NCBI GenBank assembly: GCA_048500255.1
Contig: JASNYH010000002.1
Location: 682,001 to 746,000 of the forward strand
Source of the DNA: JAMHWF01 sp048500255
GTDB lineage: Bacteria; Pseudomonadota; Gammaproteobacteria; Burkholderiales; Burkholderiaceae_C
Length of the DNA: 64,000 nucleotides
Direction: 5' to 3'
Positions within the stretch are counted from its first letter, which is position 1. Each line of letters starts with the position of its first letter. A program made the position numbers and the translations under genes. Below are positions 16,657 through 25,395 of the stretch, piece by piece. The notes beneath the pieces are model-generated. The model did no database searches. It saw nothing but the letters and a program-made list of their open reading frames with translations, and was not told where the DNA came from.

Positions 16657-17841
16657 TCAGGCGGCGTTCCACAGCTTGATCGAGTCGGCGAAGGTGCCCG
16701 ACTGCTCACGGATCGGCGCCATCTGGCCGGTGTTCTCGGCGTACTTGAAGGCGGTGTGCGGGATGCCGTGCTTGGACAGCACGTCCTGCAGCATCGGGCG
16801 CTCGAGCAGCGCCGGATCGCAGAACGACGGCGCGGCGAAGATGACGCCCTCGGCGCCGCGCGTCTTCACCTGCTTCATCAGGTAGACGCCCTTCTCCTCG
16901 CGCGTCGCGTCGTACTTGGCGGCGGTCGCCGCCGAGCGGTGCAGGAAGGCCTTGGACAGCTCCTCGAGCGGGTTGCCGTGCTCGGGCACGTCGTCGAGCA
17001 GCCAGCGCGTGACGAGCATGAAGTCGTCGTCGACGATGTAGCAGCCCGACATCTCGATCGACTTGATCAGCGACAGCGGCGGTTGCTCGCAGAAGCTGCC
17101 GTTGATGACGACGCGCGCGTTGTCCTTCTTCGGGCGGATCCACTTCTCGGCCGCGGCGAGGTAGTCGCGCACGAGCTGCGTGTGCTCCTCGACGGGCAGC
17201 ACCATGCCGGCGCGCAGCAGCAGGTAGACCTCGGAGGTCGGCGCCTGCCACGGCTTGGCAGCACGGTAGGCGTAGAGGTCGCGGATCGCGCGGCGATTCT
17301 CGTTGTAGGCCGCGATCGACGCGTTGAGTTCGGCGTCGGTGATCGGGCTGCCGCGCATGCGGCCGAGGTCGTCGCGGATGTGCTGCATTTCCTCCTGGTA
17401 GAAGCGTCCGCCGACGCCGTCCTGGTAGTTCTGCGGCACGTCGACGTAGCGCACGTACTTGTCCTTGAACAGCAGCTGCCACATGCCCGACAGGTTGCGG
17501 ATCACGTCGCAGATGCTCGGGAACAGCATGCCGTCGAGGCTGTCCAGGCGCCCGGTGAGGCCGAGCTCGATCGTCGAGCGCGGGATGCGGCAGATGTAGC
17601 TCTGGTAGTAGGCGTCGCCCTGGATCACCTCGATCTGGTCACCGCCGCCGAGGATGCCCACGGGCAGGAATCCGGCGGCGTGGATGATCTCGCGCGGCAC
17701 GTAGACCGGCATGTAGCCGATCGCCTTGCGGCCGGGCGCGGCGGCCTTCCATTGCTTGACGGCATTGAAGTGCAGGTCCTCGAACAGCGCTTCGCAGCGC
17801 TGCACGATGCGCAGGACTTCAGGGGTGTCGACGGCGTTCAT
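16657..17841 (-). CDS. bcrC: Benzoyl-CoA reductase subunit C
   Basis: This 394-residue HgdB/BcrBC-family subunit has FPSICDVIRN, NGSFCEQPP and AAPSFCDPALLERP, with the cysteines expected to bind a second [4Fe-4S] cluster at the active site. Together with BcrB it reduces benzoyl-CoA to cyclohexa-1,5-diene-1-carbonyl-CoA. Its ATG overlaps the stop of dch (ATGA), so the two are translationally coupled. The Thauera protein is about 384 residues. Confidence 0.95.
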   Translation of the reverse strand: MNAVDTPEVLRIVQRCEALFEDLHFNAVKQWKAAAPGRKAIGYMPVYVPREIIHAAGFLPVGILGGGDQIEVIQGDAYYQSYICRIPRSTIELGLTGRLDSLDGMLFPSICDVIRNLSGMWQLLFKDKYVRYVDVPQNYQDGVGGRFYQEEMQHIRDDLGRMRGSPITDAELNASIAAYNENRRAIRDLYAYRAAKPWQAPTSEVYLLLRAGMVLPVEEHTQLVRDYLAAAEKWIRPKKDNARVVINGSFCEQPPLSLIKSIEMSGCYIVDDDFMLVTRWLLDDVPEHGNPLEELSKAFLHRSAATAAKYDATREEKGVYLMKQVKTRGAEGVIFAAPSFCDPALLERPMLQDVLSKHGIPHTAFKYAENTGQMAPIREQSGTFADSIKLWNAA

Positions 17842-18611
17842 CAGCGGTGCTCCCAGGCGGGTGCGCGACGTTGCAGAAAGGCGGCCAGCCCTTCGTTGGC
17901 GTCGCGGGTGGACATCAGTCGGTCGAGATAGAGGCGCTCGACCTCGGCAAGGCGCTCGCGCAGCTCGCGCAGGCGCGGCGCGCGCACGGCCTCGACGGCG
18001 CAGGCGAGCGCCGCTGCGCTGCGCGGCGCAAGGTGTTCATCGAAGTAGGCCAGCGCGGCGGCCGTCGGATCGTCGGCGACGGCGTGCACGAGCCCGATCG
18101 CCAGTGCCTGCGGCGTGCCGACGCTGCGACCCGACCACAGCAGGTCTTCGGCGGCCGTCTGGCCGACGCGCCACGGCAGGAGGCACGACGCGGCCGGCGC
18201 GAACACGCCGAGGCGGATCTCGGGCTGGCCGAACTGGGCCTCGGGCGAGGCGAAGATCGGGCCGCCGGCCAGCGCGACCTCGAGGCCGCCGCCGAGGCAC
18301 TGGCCGCGCGCCGCGACGAGGATCGGCTTCGGGAACGCGACCATCTCGATGATCAGCGCGTGCAGGCTGGCGAGCATCTGCGCGCAGCGCTCGGCCAGGT
18401 GCTCCTCGACGCTGGCGCCGAAGCTGAAGTGCGGCCCCTCGTGGTCGAGCAGCACGCCGCGCAGCGCGGCGCTGCCGCGGTGCGCGTCGAGCGCGGCGTG
18501 CAGCGCGGAGATCATCTCCGCGTCGCAGATGTTGGCCTTGGGCCGCGCCAGGCGCAGGCGCAGCAAGGCGCCGTCGCGCTCGACCCAGGCCTTGAGGCAG
18601 GGCTCAGCCAT
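17841..18611 (-). CDS. dch: Cyclohexa-1,5-dienecarbonyl-CoA hydratase
   Basis: This 256-residue crotonase-fold enzyme has LARPKANICDAEMI near the N-terminus, the oxyanion-hole segment HFSFGASVEEHL and ARGQCLGGGLEVAL. These are typical of Dch rather than ordinary enoyl-CoA hydratases. It adds water to the 1,5-dienoyl-CoA product of benzoyl-CoA reductase, giving 6-hydroxycyclohex-1-ene-1-carbonyl-CoA. It overlaps oah by 8 bp and bcrC by 1 bp. The gene for the next step (had) is not adjacent. Confidence 0.93.
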   Translation of the reverse strand: MAEPCLKAWVERDGALLRLRLARPKANICDAEMISALHAALDAHRGSAALRGVLLDHEGPHFSFGASVEEHLAERCAQMLASLHALIIEMVAFPKPILVAARGQCLGGGLEVALAGGPIFASPEAQFGQPEIRLGVFAPAASCLLPWRVGQTAAEDLLWSGRSVGTPQALAIGLVHAVADDPTAAALAYFDEHLAPRSAAALACAVEAVRAPRLRELRERLAEVERLYLDRLMSTRDANEGLAAFLQRRAPAWEHR

Positions 18612-19731
18612 GGCGCTTGGCCTTGGGCTGCACTTCGTCGTGCAGCGGGCCGACCCAGCTCTGGCCGGCCGCCAGCTTCTGGCGCAGCAGCACGAAGTCG
18701 ATCTCGCGGTCGTCCTTCGTGCCCTCGTTGAACGCGGTGAAGCCCGAGCGGGCCTCGGTGACCATGTTCAGCGCGAGCCAGGCACGCGAGTTCTCCTTGT
18801 TGCGGTTCCAGGCGTCGAGCTTGGGCTTGCGCAGCTCCTCGATCGTCTTGGTCGTGCAGTCGGGGAAGGTGAGCAGCATCTTGGCGCACAGCTCCTCGAC
18901 GCGCGCGTCGAGCATCGACAGGTCGACCGTGCCGCGCTTCATCAGCGCCTTGCCTTCCTCGAGGGCGGCGCCCGTCTTCGATTCGCCGTAGACGTTGCGG
19001 CCGAACTCGTCGACCATGCGCTGCGTCTCGACCAGCGGGTTGGCGACGAACTTGCCGTCGACCTTGAGCGCCGGCACGACGTCGGTCAGCACGCCCATCT
19101 GGTACGCCTTGTGCGCGCTGAACGGCTCGCACAGCACGCAGGCGGCCATCGCTCGCTCGGCGCCCACCACCACCGGCAGGAAGTCGGTCGCGCCGCCGAT
19201 CGGCGCCGAGCCGTGCTTGGGGCCGGCCTGGCCGTAGCGGGCCAGGTCGCTCGACACCGAGAAGTCGCAGGCCATGCCGATCTCCTGGCCGCCGCCGATG
19301 CGCATGCCGTTGACGCGGCAGATCACCGGCTTGTCGCAGGCGAGGATCGCCGAAACCATGTCGTTGAACAGCCGCATGTACTGGCGGTATTCCTGCGGGT
19401 GACCGGCGTAGTACTCAGCGTACTCCTTGGTGTTGCCGCCGGTGCAGAAAGCCTTGTCGCCGGCGCCGGTGAAGACGACGCAGTTGACGTCGCGCGCATT
19501 GCTCGCCGCGCGGAAGGCGTGGATCACGCCCTTGACCATGTCGGTCGTGTACGAATTGAACTGGCTCGGGTTGTCGAGCCAGATCCAGACGTTGTACAGG
19601 CCCGCGGCGACACTGCCGTCGGGGCGCCTGGCCGGGCGCTTCTCGTAGCGCACGCCGGGGCGCGAGATGTCGTCGACGAGGTCGTGGTTCTTGAACTCGC
19701 GCTGCGGCGGCAGGGGCTCGGGGGCGGTCAT
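18604..19731 (-). CDS. oah: 6-Oxocyclohex-1-ene-1-carbonyl-CoA hydrolase
   Basis: This 375-residue crotonase-superfamily ring hydrolase has CTGGNTKEYAEYYAGHPQEY, GMRIGGGQEIGMACD and GQAGPKHGSAPIGGATDF, all characteristic of Oah. It hydrates and hydrolytically opens the ring to 3-hydroxypimelyl-CoA. ATG 19731 is chosen; the upstream in-frame Arg/Pro run is a GC artefact. It is the first gene of the leftward operon and faces korA across a promoter region containing palindrome copy C and an FNR-like box. Confidence 0.95.
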   Translation of the reverse strand: MTAPEPLPPQREFKNHDLVDDISRPGVRYEKRPARRPDGSVAAGLYNVWIWLDNPSQFNSYTTDMVKGVIHAFRAASNARDVNCVVFTGAGDKAFCTGGNTKEYAEYYAGHPQEYRQYMRLFNDMVSAILACDKPVICRVNGMRIGGGQEIGMACDFSVSSDLARYGQAGPKHGSAPIGGATDFLPVVVGAERAMAACVLCEPFSAHKAYQMGVLTDVVPALKVDGKFVANPLVETQRMVDEFGRNVYGESKTGAALEEGKALMKRGTVDLSMLDARVEELCAKMLLTFPDCTTKTIEELRKPKLDAWNRNKENSRAWLALNMVTEARSGFTAFNEGTKDDREIDFVLLRQKLAAGQSWVGPLHDEVQPKAKRHG

Positions 19732-19783
19732 CGGCGGTCTCCTGGGGCGGTGTTTCGGGGGTCGACGGCGCCGGCTCAAGCGT

Positions 19784-19807
19784 ATTGCGGTACTGCTTTA
19801 CCGGTTT
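19784..19807. promoter_or_regulatory. 24-bp palindromic operator, copy C
   Basis: Half-sites ATTGCGGTA and TACCGGTTT are separated by 6 bp. It lies 52 bp upstream of the oah start, in the oah-korA divergent promoter region. Confidence 0.55.
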
Positions 19808-19840
19808 TGGCGCATTCTGAAGCAGTCACCGGGGAAATCC

Positions 19841-19854
19841 TTGATCTAGGTCAG
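19841..19854. promoter_or_regulatory. FNR/DNR-like box, oah-korA promoter
   Basis: TTGATctagGTCAG has a perfect left half and a weaker right half. It is 55 bp upstream of the korA start and 34 bp from palindrome copy C, consistent with anaerobic activation of both operons. Confidence 0.5.
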
Positions 19855-19908
19855 GGACGCTCCATCCGTCGCGCGGTTCACTTGGGCACCTTGAAAAAAG
19901 GAGACTTC

Positions 19909-21696
19909 GTGCAACCCGATTCCGCTTCCAACGCGTCGCGCGCCGGCCCCGCGGCGCGCACGTTCTCCGTCGCGATAGCCGGCAGCGGCGGCGCCGGCGT
20001 GATGACCGCCGGCACGCTGCTGCTCGACGCCGCCGCGCGCGCCGGCCTGTACGGCCTGATGGTGCGCACCAGCGGCCCGCAGATCCGCGGTGGCGAAGCC
20101 GGCGCGCTGCTGCGCCTGGGCAGCCAGCCGCTGACGACGCTCGACGACCGCTTCGACCTGCTGCTGGCGATCGACTGGCAGAACCTGCACCGCTTCGCCG
20201 ACGAGATCCCGCTCGGCGGCGACAGCCTCGTCGTCGGCGACAGCGACGCCGGCGAGGCGCCCGACGTGTTCCGCGCGCAGGGCGCACGCGTGCACGCGCT
20301 GCCGCTGAAGAAGGCCGCCAAGGACGCCGGCGGCGCCTGGGTCAACATGATCGCGCTGGGCTTTGCCGGCGCGCTCGCCGGCATCCCCGAGCGCGACCTC
20401 GAGGGCGCGCTGCGCGCCAGCTGGACGCGCGGCGAGGCGGCGCTGGCCGCCAACCTCGCAGGCCTGCAGCGCGGCATCGCCTTCGCGCGCGAGCTCGACG
20501 GCGCGCGCAGCGCGCCGCTGACGCCGCCCGGCGCGGCGCCCGCGGGCCGCTGGCTGATCTCCGGCAACGAGGCGGCCGGCGCCGGCGCGCTGCGCGCCGG
20601 CGTGCGCTTCGTCGCTGCCTATCCGATCACGCCGGGCACCGAGCTGCTCGAGTGGATGGCGCCGGCGCTGGCGCGTGTCGGCGGCACGCTGCTGCAGGCC
20701 GAGGACGAGCTGGCGTCGATCAACATGATCATCGGCGCGTCGTACGGCGGCGTGCCCTCGCTCACCGCCACCGCCGGTCCCGGCCTGTCGCTGATGGCCG
20801 AGGCGCTCGGCCTGGCCGTCTCGGCCGAGGTGCCGGTCGTCGTCGTCGACGTGATGCGTGGCGGCCCGTCGACCGGCATCCCGGCCAAGAGCGAGCAGAG
20901 CGACCTGTCGTTCGCCGTCGACGGCCTGCACGGCGACGCGCCGCGCCTCGTGCTCTCGCCCACAGACATCGGCGACTGCCTGCGCACCACCGAATGGGCG
21001 GTGCAGCTCGCCGAGGCGCTGCAGTCGCCGGCGATCGTGCTGTCGGACCAGTTCATGGGCCAGTCGCGCGCCGTCATCGACCGGCCGTCGCACGAGGTGC
21101 GGCCGGCGCAGCGCCTCGTCGCCGAGGCCAACACGGAGAACTATCGCCGCTACCTCGACACGCCGTCGGGCGTGTCGCCGATGGCCGTGCCCGGGACGCC
21201 CGGTACCGTCTACTGCGCCGAGGGCCTGACGCACACCGAGCGCGGCATTCCGAGCAGCGGCGCGGCCGACCACCGCAAGCAGCTCGACAAGCGCGAGCGC
21301 AAGCTGGCGCAGTACGACTACGGCAGCCGCTGGGCCGACATCGAGGGCGACGCCGACCTCGCCGTCATCACCTTCGGCTCGACGACGGGCGCGGTGCGCG
21401 AGGCGATCGCGCGCGCGCGGGCCCGCGGCGTCTCGCTGCGCCTGGTGGCGCTGCGCCTGCTCGCGCCGCTGCAGGAGGAGGTGCTGGCCAAGGCGCTCGC
21501 CGGCGTGCGCCAGGTGCTCGTCGTCGAACAGAACCACGGCGGCCAGCTGCTGCGCTACCTGCGCAGCCGCGTCGACCTGCCCGGCCGCGCCAAGGGCCTG
21601 CACCGCCCCGGCCCGCTGCCGCTGCGCCCGGGCGACCTGTGCGAGGCCTTCGTCGACTGGGCCGCCGCCCACCAGCGTATCGAGGAGACCGCATGA
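19909..21696 (+). CDS. korA: 2-Oxoglutarate:ferredoxin oxidoreductase, gamma-alpha fused subunit
   Basis: This 595-residue protein is a fusion. Residues about 20-200 form the gamma domain (AIAGSGGAGVMTAGTLL, TSGPQIRGGEAG). Residues about 215-590 form the alpha/pyrimidine-binding domain (AAYPITPGTELLEWM, ATAGPGLSLMAE). It oxidises 2-oxoglutarate to succinyl-CoA and reduces ferredoxin, which recharges benzoyl-CoA reductase. GTG 19909 is preceded by AAAAGGAGA. The frame stays open far upstream through antisense oah sequence, which is not coding. Its stop overlaps korB (ATGA). Confidence 0.93.
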   Translation: MQPDSASNASRAGPAARTFSVAIAGSGGAGVMTAGTLLLDAAARAGLYGLMVRTSGPQIRGGEAGALLRLGSQPLTTLDDRFDLLLAIDWQNLHRFADEIPLGGDSLVVGDSDAGEAPDVFRAQGARVHALPLKKAAKDAGGAWVNMIALGFAGALAGIPERDLEGALRASWTRGEAALAANLAGLQRGIAFARELDGARSAPLTPPGAAPAGRWLISGNEAAGAGALRAGVRFVAAYPITPGTELLEWMAPALARVGGTLLQAEDELASINMIIGASYGGVPSLTATAGPGLSLMAEALGLAVSAEVPVVVVDVMRGGPSTGIPAKSEQSDLSFAVDGLHGDAPRLVLSPTDIGDCLRTTEWAVQLAEALQSPAIVLSDQFMGQSRAVIDRPSHEVRPAQRLVAEANTENYRRYLDTPSGVSPMAVPGTPGTVYCAEGLTHTERGIPSSGAADHRKQLDKRERKLAQYDYGSRWADIEGDADLAVITFGSTTGAVREAIARARARGVSLRLVALRLLAPLQEEVLAKALAGVRQVLVVEQNHGGQLLRYLRSRVDLPGRAKGLHRPGPLPLRPGDLCEAFVDWAAAHQRIEETA

Positions 21697-22526
21697 ACGA
21701 CATGACGCTGCCGGCCGCGCTCACCGCGGCCGACTACAAGAGCGACTACAAGCCGATCTGGTGCCCCGGCTGCGGCGACTACACCGTGCTCGGCGCGGTG
21801 ACCAAGGCGATGTCGATCCTGCAGCGCCCGCCGCACGAGGTGGCCGTCGTCTCGGGCATCGGCTGCAGCTCGCGCATCCCGGCCTACACGACGTGCTACG
21901 GCTTCCATGGCGTGCACGGCCGCGCGCTCGCCGCCGGCACCGGGCTGAAGGTGGCGCGCCCCGACCTGACGGTGCTCGTCGCCGGCGGCGACGGCGACGG
22001 CTACTCGATCGGCGGCAATCACTTCCTGCACGCCTGCCGGCGCAACGTCGACATGACGTACATCGTCATGGACAACCACGTCTACGGCATGACGAAGGGC
22101 CAGGCGTCGCCGACCACCGAGCCCGACTGGGACAACAAGCTGTCGCCCGGCGGCACGGGCATCCGCGAGTTCCATCCGCTCGTGATCGCGCTGGCCTCGG
22201 GCGCCAACTTCGTGGCGCGCGCCTTCTCGGGCGACCCCAACGGCACGGCCGACATCATCGCGCAGGCGGTGCGCCATCCGGGCTTCTCGTTCGTCGAGAT
22301 CCTGAGCCCCTGCGTCACCTTCCGCCCCGAGCAGCGCGAGTGGAAGAACCTGGTGCACAAGGCCGACGTGGACGTGACCGACGATCCGGCGCGCGCCGCT
22401 CGCCGCATCATGACCGACGACGGCTTCAACATCGGCGTGCTGTACGCCGGGTCGCGGCCGCCCTACGCCCGGGCCAGCGACGCCACCGCGACCCCGGCCG
22501 ACATCGAAGCGGAGTTCGCCCTATGA
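21693..22526 (+). CDS. korB: 2-Oxoglutarate:ferredoxin oxidoreductase, beta subunit
   Basis: This 277-residue TPP-binding subunit has the WCPGCGDYTVL cluster motif near residue 24 and GIGCSSRIPAY. GGDGDGYSIGGNH is the thiamine diphosphate/Mg site. It has no separate ferredoxin domain, as in Thauera KorB. It is translationally coupled to korA upstream and to the ferritin-like gene downstream through ATGA overlaps on both sides. Assignment to 2-oxoglutarate rather than pyruvate rests on the two-subunit layout and linkage to bcr. Confidence 0.93.
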   Translation: MNDMTLPAALTAADYKSDYKPIWCPGCGDYTVLGAVTKAMSILQRPPHEVAVVSGIGCSSRIPAYTTCYGFHGVHGRALAAGTGLKVARPDLTVLVAGGDGDGYSIGGNHFLHACRRNVDMTYIVMDNHVYGMTKGQASPTTEPDWDNKLSPGGTGIREFHPLVIALASGANFVARAFSGDPNGTADIIAQAVRHPGFSFVEILSPCVTFRPEQREWKNLVHKADVDVTDDPARAARRIMTDDGFNIGVLYAGSRPPYARASDATATPADIEAEFAL

Positions 22527-23062
22527 ACAAGCCTGCCGCCCCGCAGCTGCGCAACGTGCCGCAGACCACCGACGAGCTGATGTCGCAGGCCCTCGCGATG
22601 GAGCGCGAGGCCGTCGCGCGCTACCACGAGCTCGCCGACATCATGGAAGTTCACAACAACAACGAAGTCGCCGAGCTGTTCCGCAAGATGGCCGTCGTCG
22701 AGGGCCACCATGTGTCGCAGATCCTGTCCGAGATGGGCTGGGCCGAGGACATGGTCGCCGCGCGCGAGCCCGGCGTGTGGGTCACGGCCGACGGCCCCGA
22801 GGCCGTGCCGCTCGACGAGATGCACTACCTGATGCACCCGTGGCACGCGCTGCAGCTCGCACTCGGTGCCGAGCAGCGCGCGCAGGCCTTCTTCGAGGCG
22901 ATGGCCGAGGCGGCGCCCAACGACGCCGTGCGCGAGGCCGCGCTCGAGATGCGCGACGAGGAGGCCGAACACGTCGCGCTCATCCAGCAGTGGCTTGACC
23001 GCACGCCGCAACCCGATCCGCAGTGGGCCGAGGATCCCGACCCGCCGCGCTATCTCGACTGA
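22523..23062 (+). CDS. Ferritin-like (rubrerythrin-type) diiron protein coupled to korAB
   Basis: This 179-residue protein folds as two helix pairs, each with a diiron half-site. The first has E27 with Y34 and ExxH at E60-H63 (VVEGHHV). The second has an E in LGAEQRAQAFF and ExxH in RDEEAEHVAL. All six expected carboxylate/His ligands are present. It lacks the rubredoxin zinc domain of full rubrerythrins. Start-stop overlap with korB implies stoichiometric production, so a peroxide- or O2-scavenging role near the oxygen-sensitive KorAB/ferredoxin pool is the likely function. Confidence 0.8.
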   Translation: MNKPAAPQLRNVPQTTDELMSQALAMEREAVARYHELADIMEVHNNNEVAELFRKMAVVEGHHVSQILSEMGWAEDMVAAREPGVWVTADGPEAVPLDEMHYLMHPWHALQLALGAEQRAQAFFEAMAEAAPNDAVREAALEMRDEEAEHVALIQQWLDRTPQPDPQWAEDPDPPRYLD

Positions 23063-23164
23063 CGACGACGGCGGGCGCCGCGTGCGGCGCCTCGCCGACC
23101 CACCCACCCCCGACCCTGTCCCGTGAGCGGGAGAGGGAGGAACTCGCCGCCGACCGCCGAGACC
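23063..23164. repeat. Intergenic hairpins and REP-like element before padE
   Basis: This 102-bp gap holds two potential hairpins. At 23074-23091 GGCGCCGC pairs perfectly with GCGGCGCC around 2 bases. At 23114-23137 CCCTGTCCCG pairs with CGGGAGAGGG with one mismatch, the form of a widespread proteobacterial intergenic repeat. They could attenuate transcription between the kor and pad segments. Confidence 0.5.
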
Positions 23165-23719
23165 ATGCAGCAGATCGTCATCCAGGGCCGCGGGGGGCAG
23201 GGCGCCCAGACCGCAGGCAACCTGCTGGCCGCCGCCTTCTTCGCCGGCGGGCAGCAGGTGCAGTGCTTTGCCAGCTACGGCGGCGCGCGCCGCGGCACGC
23301 CGGTCAGTTCGTACCTGCGCGTCGACGACCGGCCGGTGCGCGTGCGCTGCGACATCGAGCGCGCCGACGCCATCCTGTGCTTCGACGCCAGCCTGCTCGG
23401 CGGCGCGCTGCTCGCCACCGCCGATGCGCGCACGCTGATCGTCGTCAACTCGGCGCGCAGCGCCGACGAGTTCGCCGCCACGCTGCCCGGCTACCGCGTC
23501 GTGCCGGTCGACGGCCTGGCGATCGCACGCCGCCACGGGCTCGGGCGCATCGTCAACTCGGCGCTCGTCGGCGCGTTCGCGCGTGCGCTCGGCACGCCGG
23601 CGCTGCCGGTGCTCGAGGCCACGCTGGCCGAGCGCTCGCCCAAGCATCGCGAGGCCAACCTCGCGGCGTGCGAAGAGGGCTGGCACAGCGTCGCCGGTGC
23701 GCCGGAGGCCGCGCAATGA
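23165..23719 (+). CDS. padE: Phenylglyoxylate:acceptor oxidoreductase, gamma subunit
   Basis: This 184-residue 2-oxoacid oxidoreductase gamma subunit has VIQGRGGQGAQTAGNLL, ASYGGARRGTPVSSY and IVNSALVGAFARALG. It is the POR-type gamma fold. It overlaps the next gene by four bases. With the alpha and beta subunits downstream it forms an enzyme of the phenylglyoxylate dehydrogenase type, converting phenylglyoxylate plus CoA to benzoyl-CoA and CO2. Substrate is inferred from linkage to padBCD/padJ; another aromatic 2-oxoacid cannot be excluded. Confidence 0.8.
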   Translation: MQQIVIQGRGGQGAQTAGNLLAAAFFAGGQQVQCFASYGGARRGTPVSSYLRVDDRPVRVRCDIERADAILCFDASLLGGALLATADARTLIVVNSARSADEFAATLPGYRVVPVDGLAIARRHGLGRIVNSALVGAFARALGTPALPVLEATLAERSPKHREANLAACEEGWHSVAGAPEAAQ

Positions 23720-25395
23720 GTACCGTCATGCCAGTGCAGCCGACGTGGACCACCGGGTCCACCGAGGTCTTCAAGACCGGCACCTGGCGCGCCGCGCTGC
23801 CGCGCCACCAGCGCGCGCCGTCGCCGTGCCACCAGGCCTGCCCGGTCAACGGCGACATCGCCGAATGGATCGGGCTGGCGCGCGCCGGCCAGCTGCGCGC
23901 CGCGTGGGACGTGCTGGTGCGCCACAACCCGTTCCCAGCCGTCGCCGGGCGCATCTGCCACCACCCCTGCGAGAGCGCCTGCAACCGCGGCACCTACGAC
24001 GCGGCGGTGTCGATCTGCCGCCTCGAGCGCCACGTCGGCGACGCCGCCATCGCGCACGGCTGGCAGCACGTGCCGCCGGCGCTCGAGCGCGAAGGCCACG
24101 TCGCCGTGGTCGGCGCCGGGCCGGCCGGGCTGTCGGCGGCCTATCAGCTGCGCCGCCGCGGCTGGCGCGTCACGCTCTACGAATCGACGGCGGCGCCGGG
24201 CGGCCTGATGCGCCACGGCATCCCGCCGTACCGCCTGGCCCGCGACGTGCTCGACGCCGAGATCGCGCGCATCGTCGCGCTGGGCGTCGAGCTGCGCTGC
24301 AACGCGCCGCTGGCGAGCGCCGACGACTTCGCGCGGCTGCGCGCGGCGCACGACGCCGTGTTCGTCGCCGTCGGCGCGGCGCGCCCACGCCGCCTGCCGG
24401 CGCTCGACTACACGCAGCCGTGGGTGATCGACGGCGCGGCCTATCTGGCGGCGAGCAACGCCGGCCACCCGCCGAAGCTCGGCCACCGCATCGTCGTGAT
24501 CGGCGGCGGCTCGGCGGCGATGGACGCCGCGCGCAGCGCCCGCCGCGCCGGCCATGCCGTCACGCTGCTCGCGCTCGAGGAGCGCGCGCGGCTGCCGGCG
24601 CAAGCCGAGGAGCTCGCCGAGGCGCTCGACGAAGGCATCGCCCTCGTCGACGGCGCGATGCTGCAGCGCGCGGCGCCGCAGGGCGACGGCAGCCTGCGCC
24701 TGGCGTGCACGCGCGTGCGCGACGCCGGCAGCGCGCGCTTCGAGCCGATCGACGGCGGCGGCTTCGAGTTCGACGCCGACGCGATCATCGTGTCGATCGG
24801 CCAGGATCCCGACCTCGCGCCGTTCGCCGGCGCGCTGCCCGCGGCGCCGCGCGGCGGCGTGCTCGATGCCGACGCCGCGACGCAGGTCACGCCGGCGCCC
24901 GGCGTCTGGGCGGGCGGCGACGCGGCCAGCGCCGTCGCGCGCCACGTCACCGACGCCATCGGCATGGGCAAGCGCGCTGCGCTGGCGATCCACGCCGCGC
25001 TCGGCGGCGCGCCCGACGCCGACGCCGATGCGCGCGCCGCCGCCGACGCGCGGCCCGTCGTGACGCCGGCGGCGATCGCCACCTGGTACCACGTCGGCAC
25101 GCCGCGCGCCGCGGCGCGCACGCTGGCGCCCGCCGTGCGCATCGCCGACGGCGCCGAGGTCCAGTTGCCGCTCGACGTGGCGCAGGCGCTGGCCGAAAGC
25201 GAGCGCTGCTGGTCGTGCGGCACCTGCATCGACTGCGACAACTGCATCGTCGTCTGCCCTGACCTCGCCGTGCGCCGTGCGCCAGCCGGCGCCGATGCGG
25301 CCTACGAGGTGCTCGCCGACTATTGCAAGGGCTGCGGTCTGTGCGTGCGCGAGTGCCCGACTGGTTCGATCGCGATGCACGAGGAGGTTCGATGA
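23716..25395 (+). CDS. padH: Phenylglyoxylate oxidoreductase FAD subunit fused to a ferredoxin domain
   Basis: This 559-residue protein has an N-terminal GltD-type Fe-S domain (CHQACPVNGDI; CHHPCESACNRG). It is followed by FAD-binding VVGAGPAGLSAAYQL near 115 and NAD(P)-binding VIGGGSAAMDAARSA near 250. A C-terminal double [4Fe-4S] ferredoxin domain (CWSCGTCIDCDNCIVVCP; CKGCGLCVRECP) occupies about 490-550. In the Azoarcus enzyme the NAD-reducing flavoprotein and the small ferredoxin (PadF) are described as separate subunits; here they appear fused. It would pass electrons from 2-oxoacid oxidation to NAD+. It overlaps padG by ATGA. Confidence 0.78.
   Translation: MSTVMPVQPTWTTGSTEVFKTGTWRAALPRHQRAPSPCHQACPVNGDIAEWIGLARAGQLRAAWDVLVRHNPFPAVAGRICHHPCESACNRGTYDAAVSICRLERHVGDAAIAHGWQHVPPALEREGHVAVVGAGPAGLSAAYQLRRRGWRVTLYESTAAPGGLMRHGIPPYRLARDVLDAEIARIVALGVELRCNAPLASADDFARLRAAHDAVFVAVGAARPRRLPALDYTQPWVIDGAAYLAASNAGHPPKLGHRIVVIGGGSAAMDAARSARRAGHAVTLLALEERARLPAQAEELAEALDEGIALVDGAMLQRAAPQGDGSLRLACTRVRDAGSARFEPIDGGGFEFDADAIIVSIGQDPDLAPFAGALPAAPRGGVLDADAATQVTPAPGVWAGGDAASAVARHVTDAIGMGKRAALAIHAALGGAPDADADARAAADARPVVTPAAIATWYHVGTPRAAARTLAPAVRIADGAEVQLPLDVAQALAESERCWSCGTCIDCDNCIVVCPDLAVRRAPAGADAAYEVLADYCKGCGLCVRECPTGSIAMHEEVR

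Noticed and set aside
18115..19908. 600-codon upstream extension of korA
   Set aside because: It is antisense to dch and oah; korA domain sequence begins only after the GTG at 19909 with its ribosome site.
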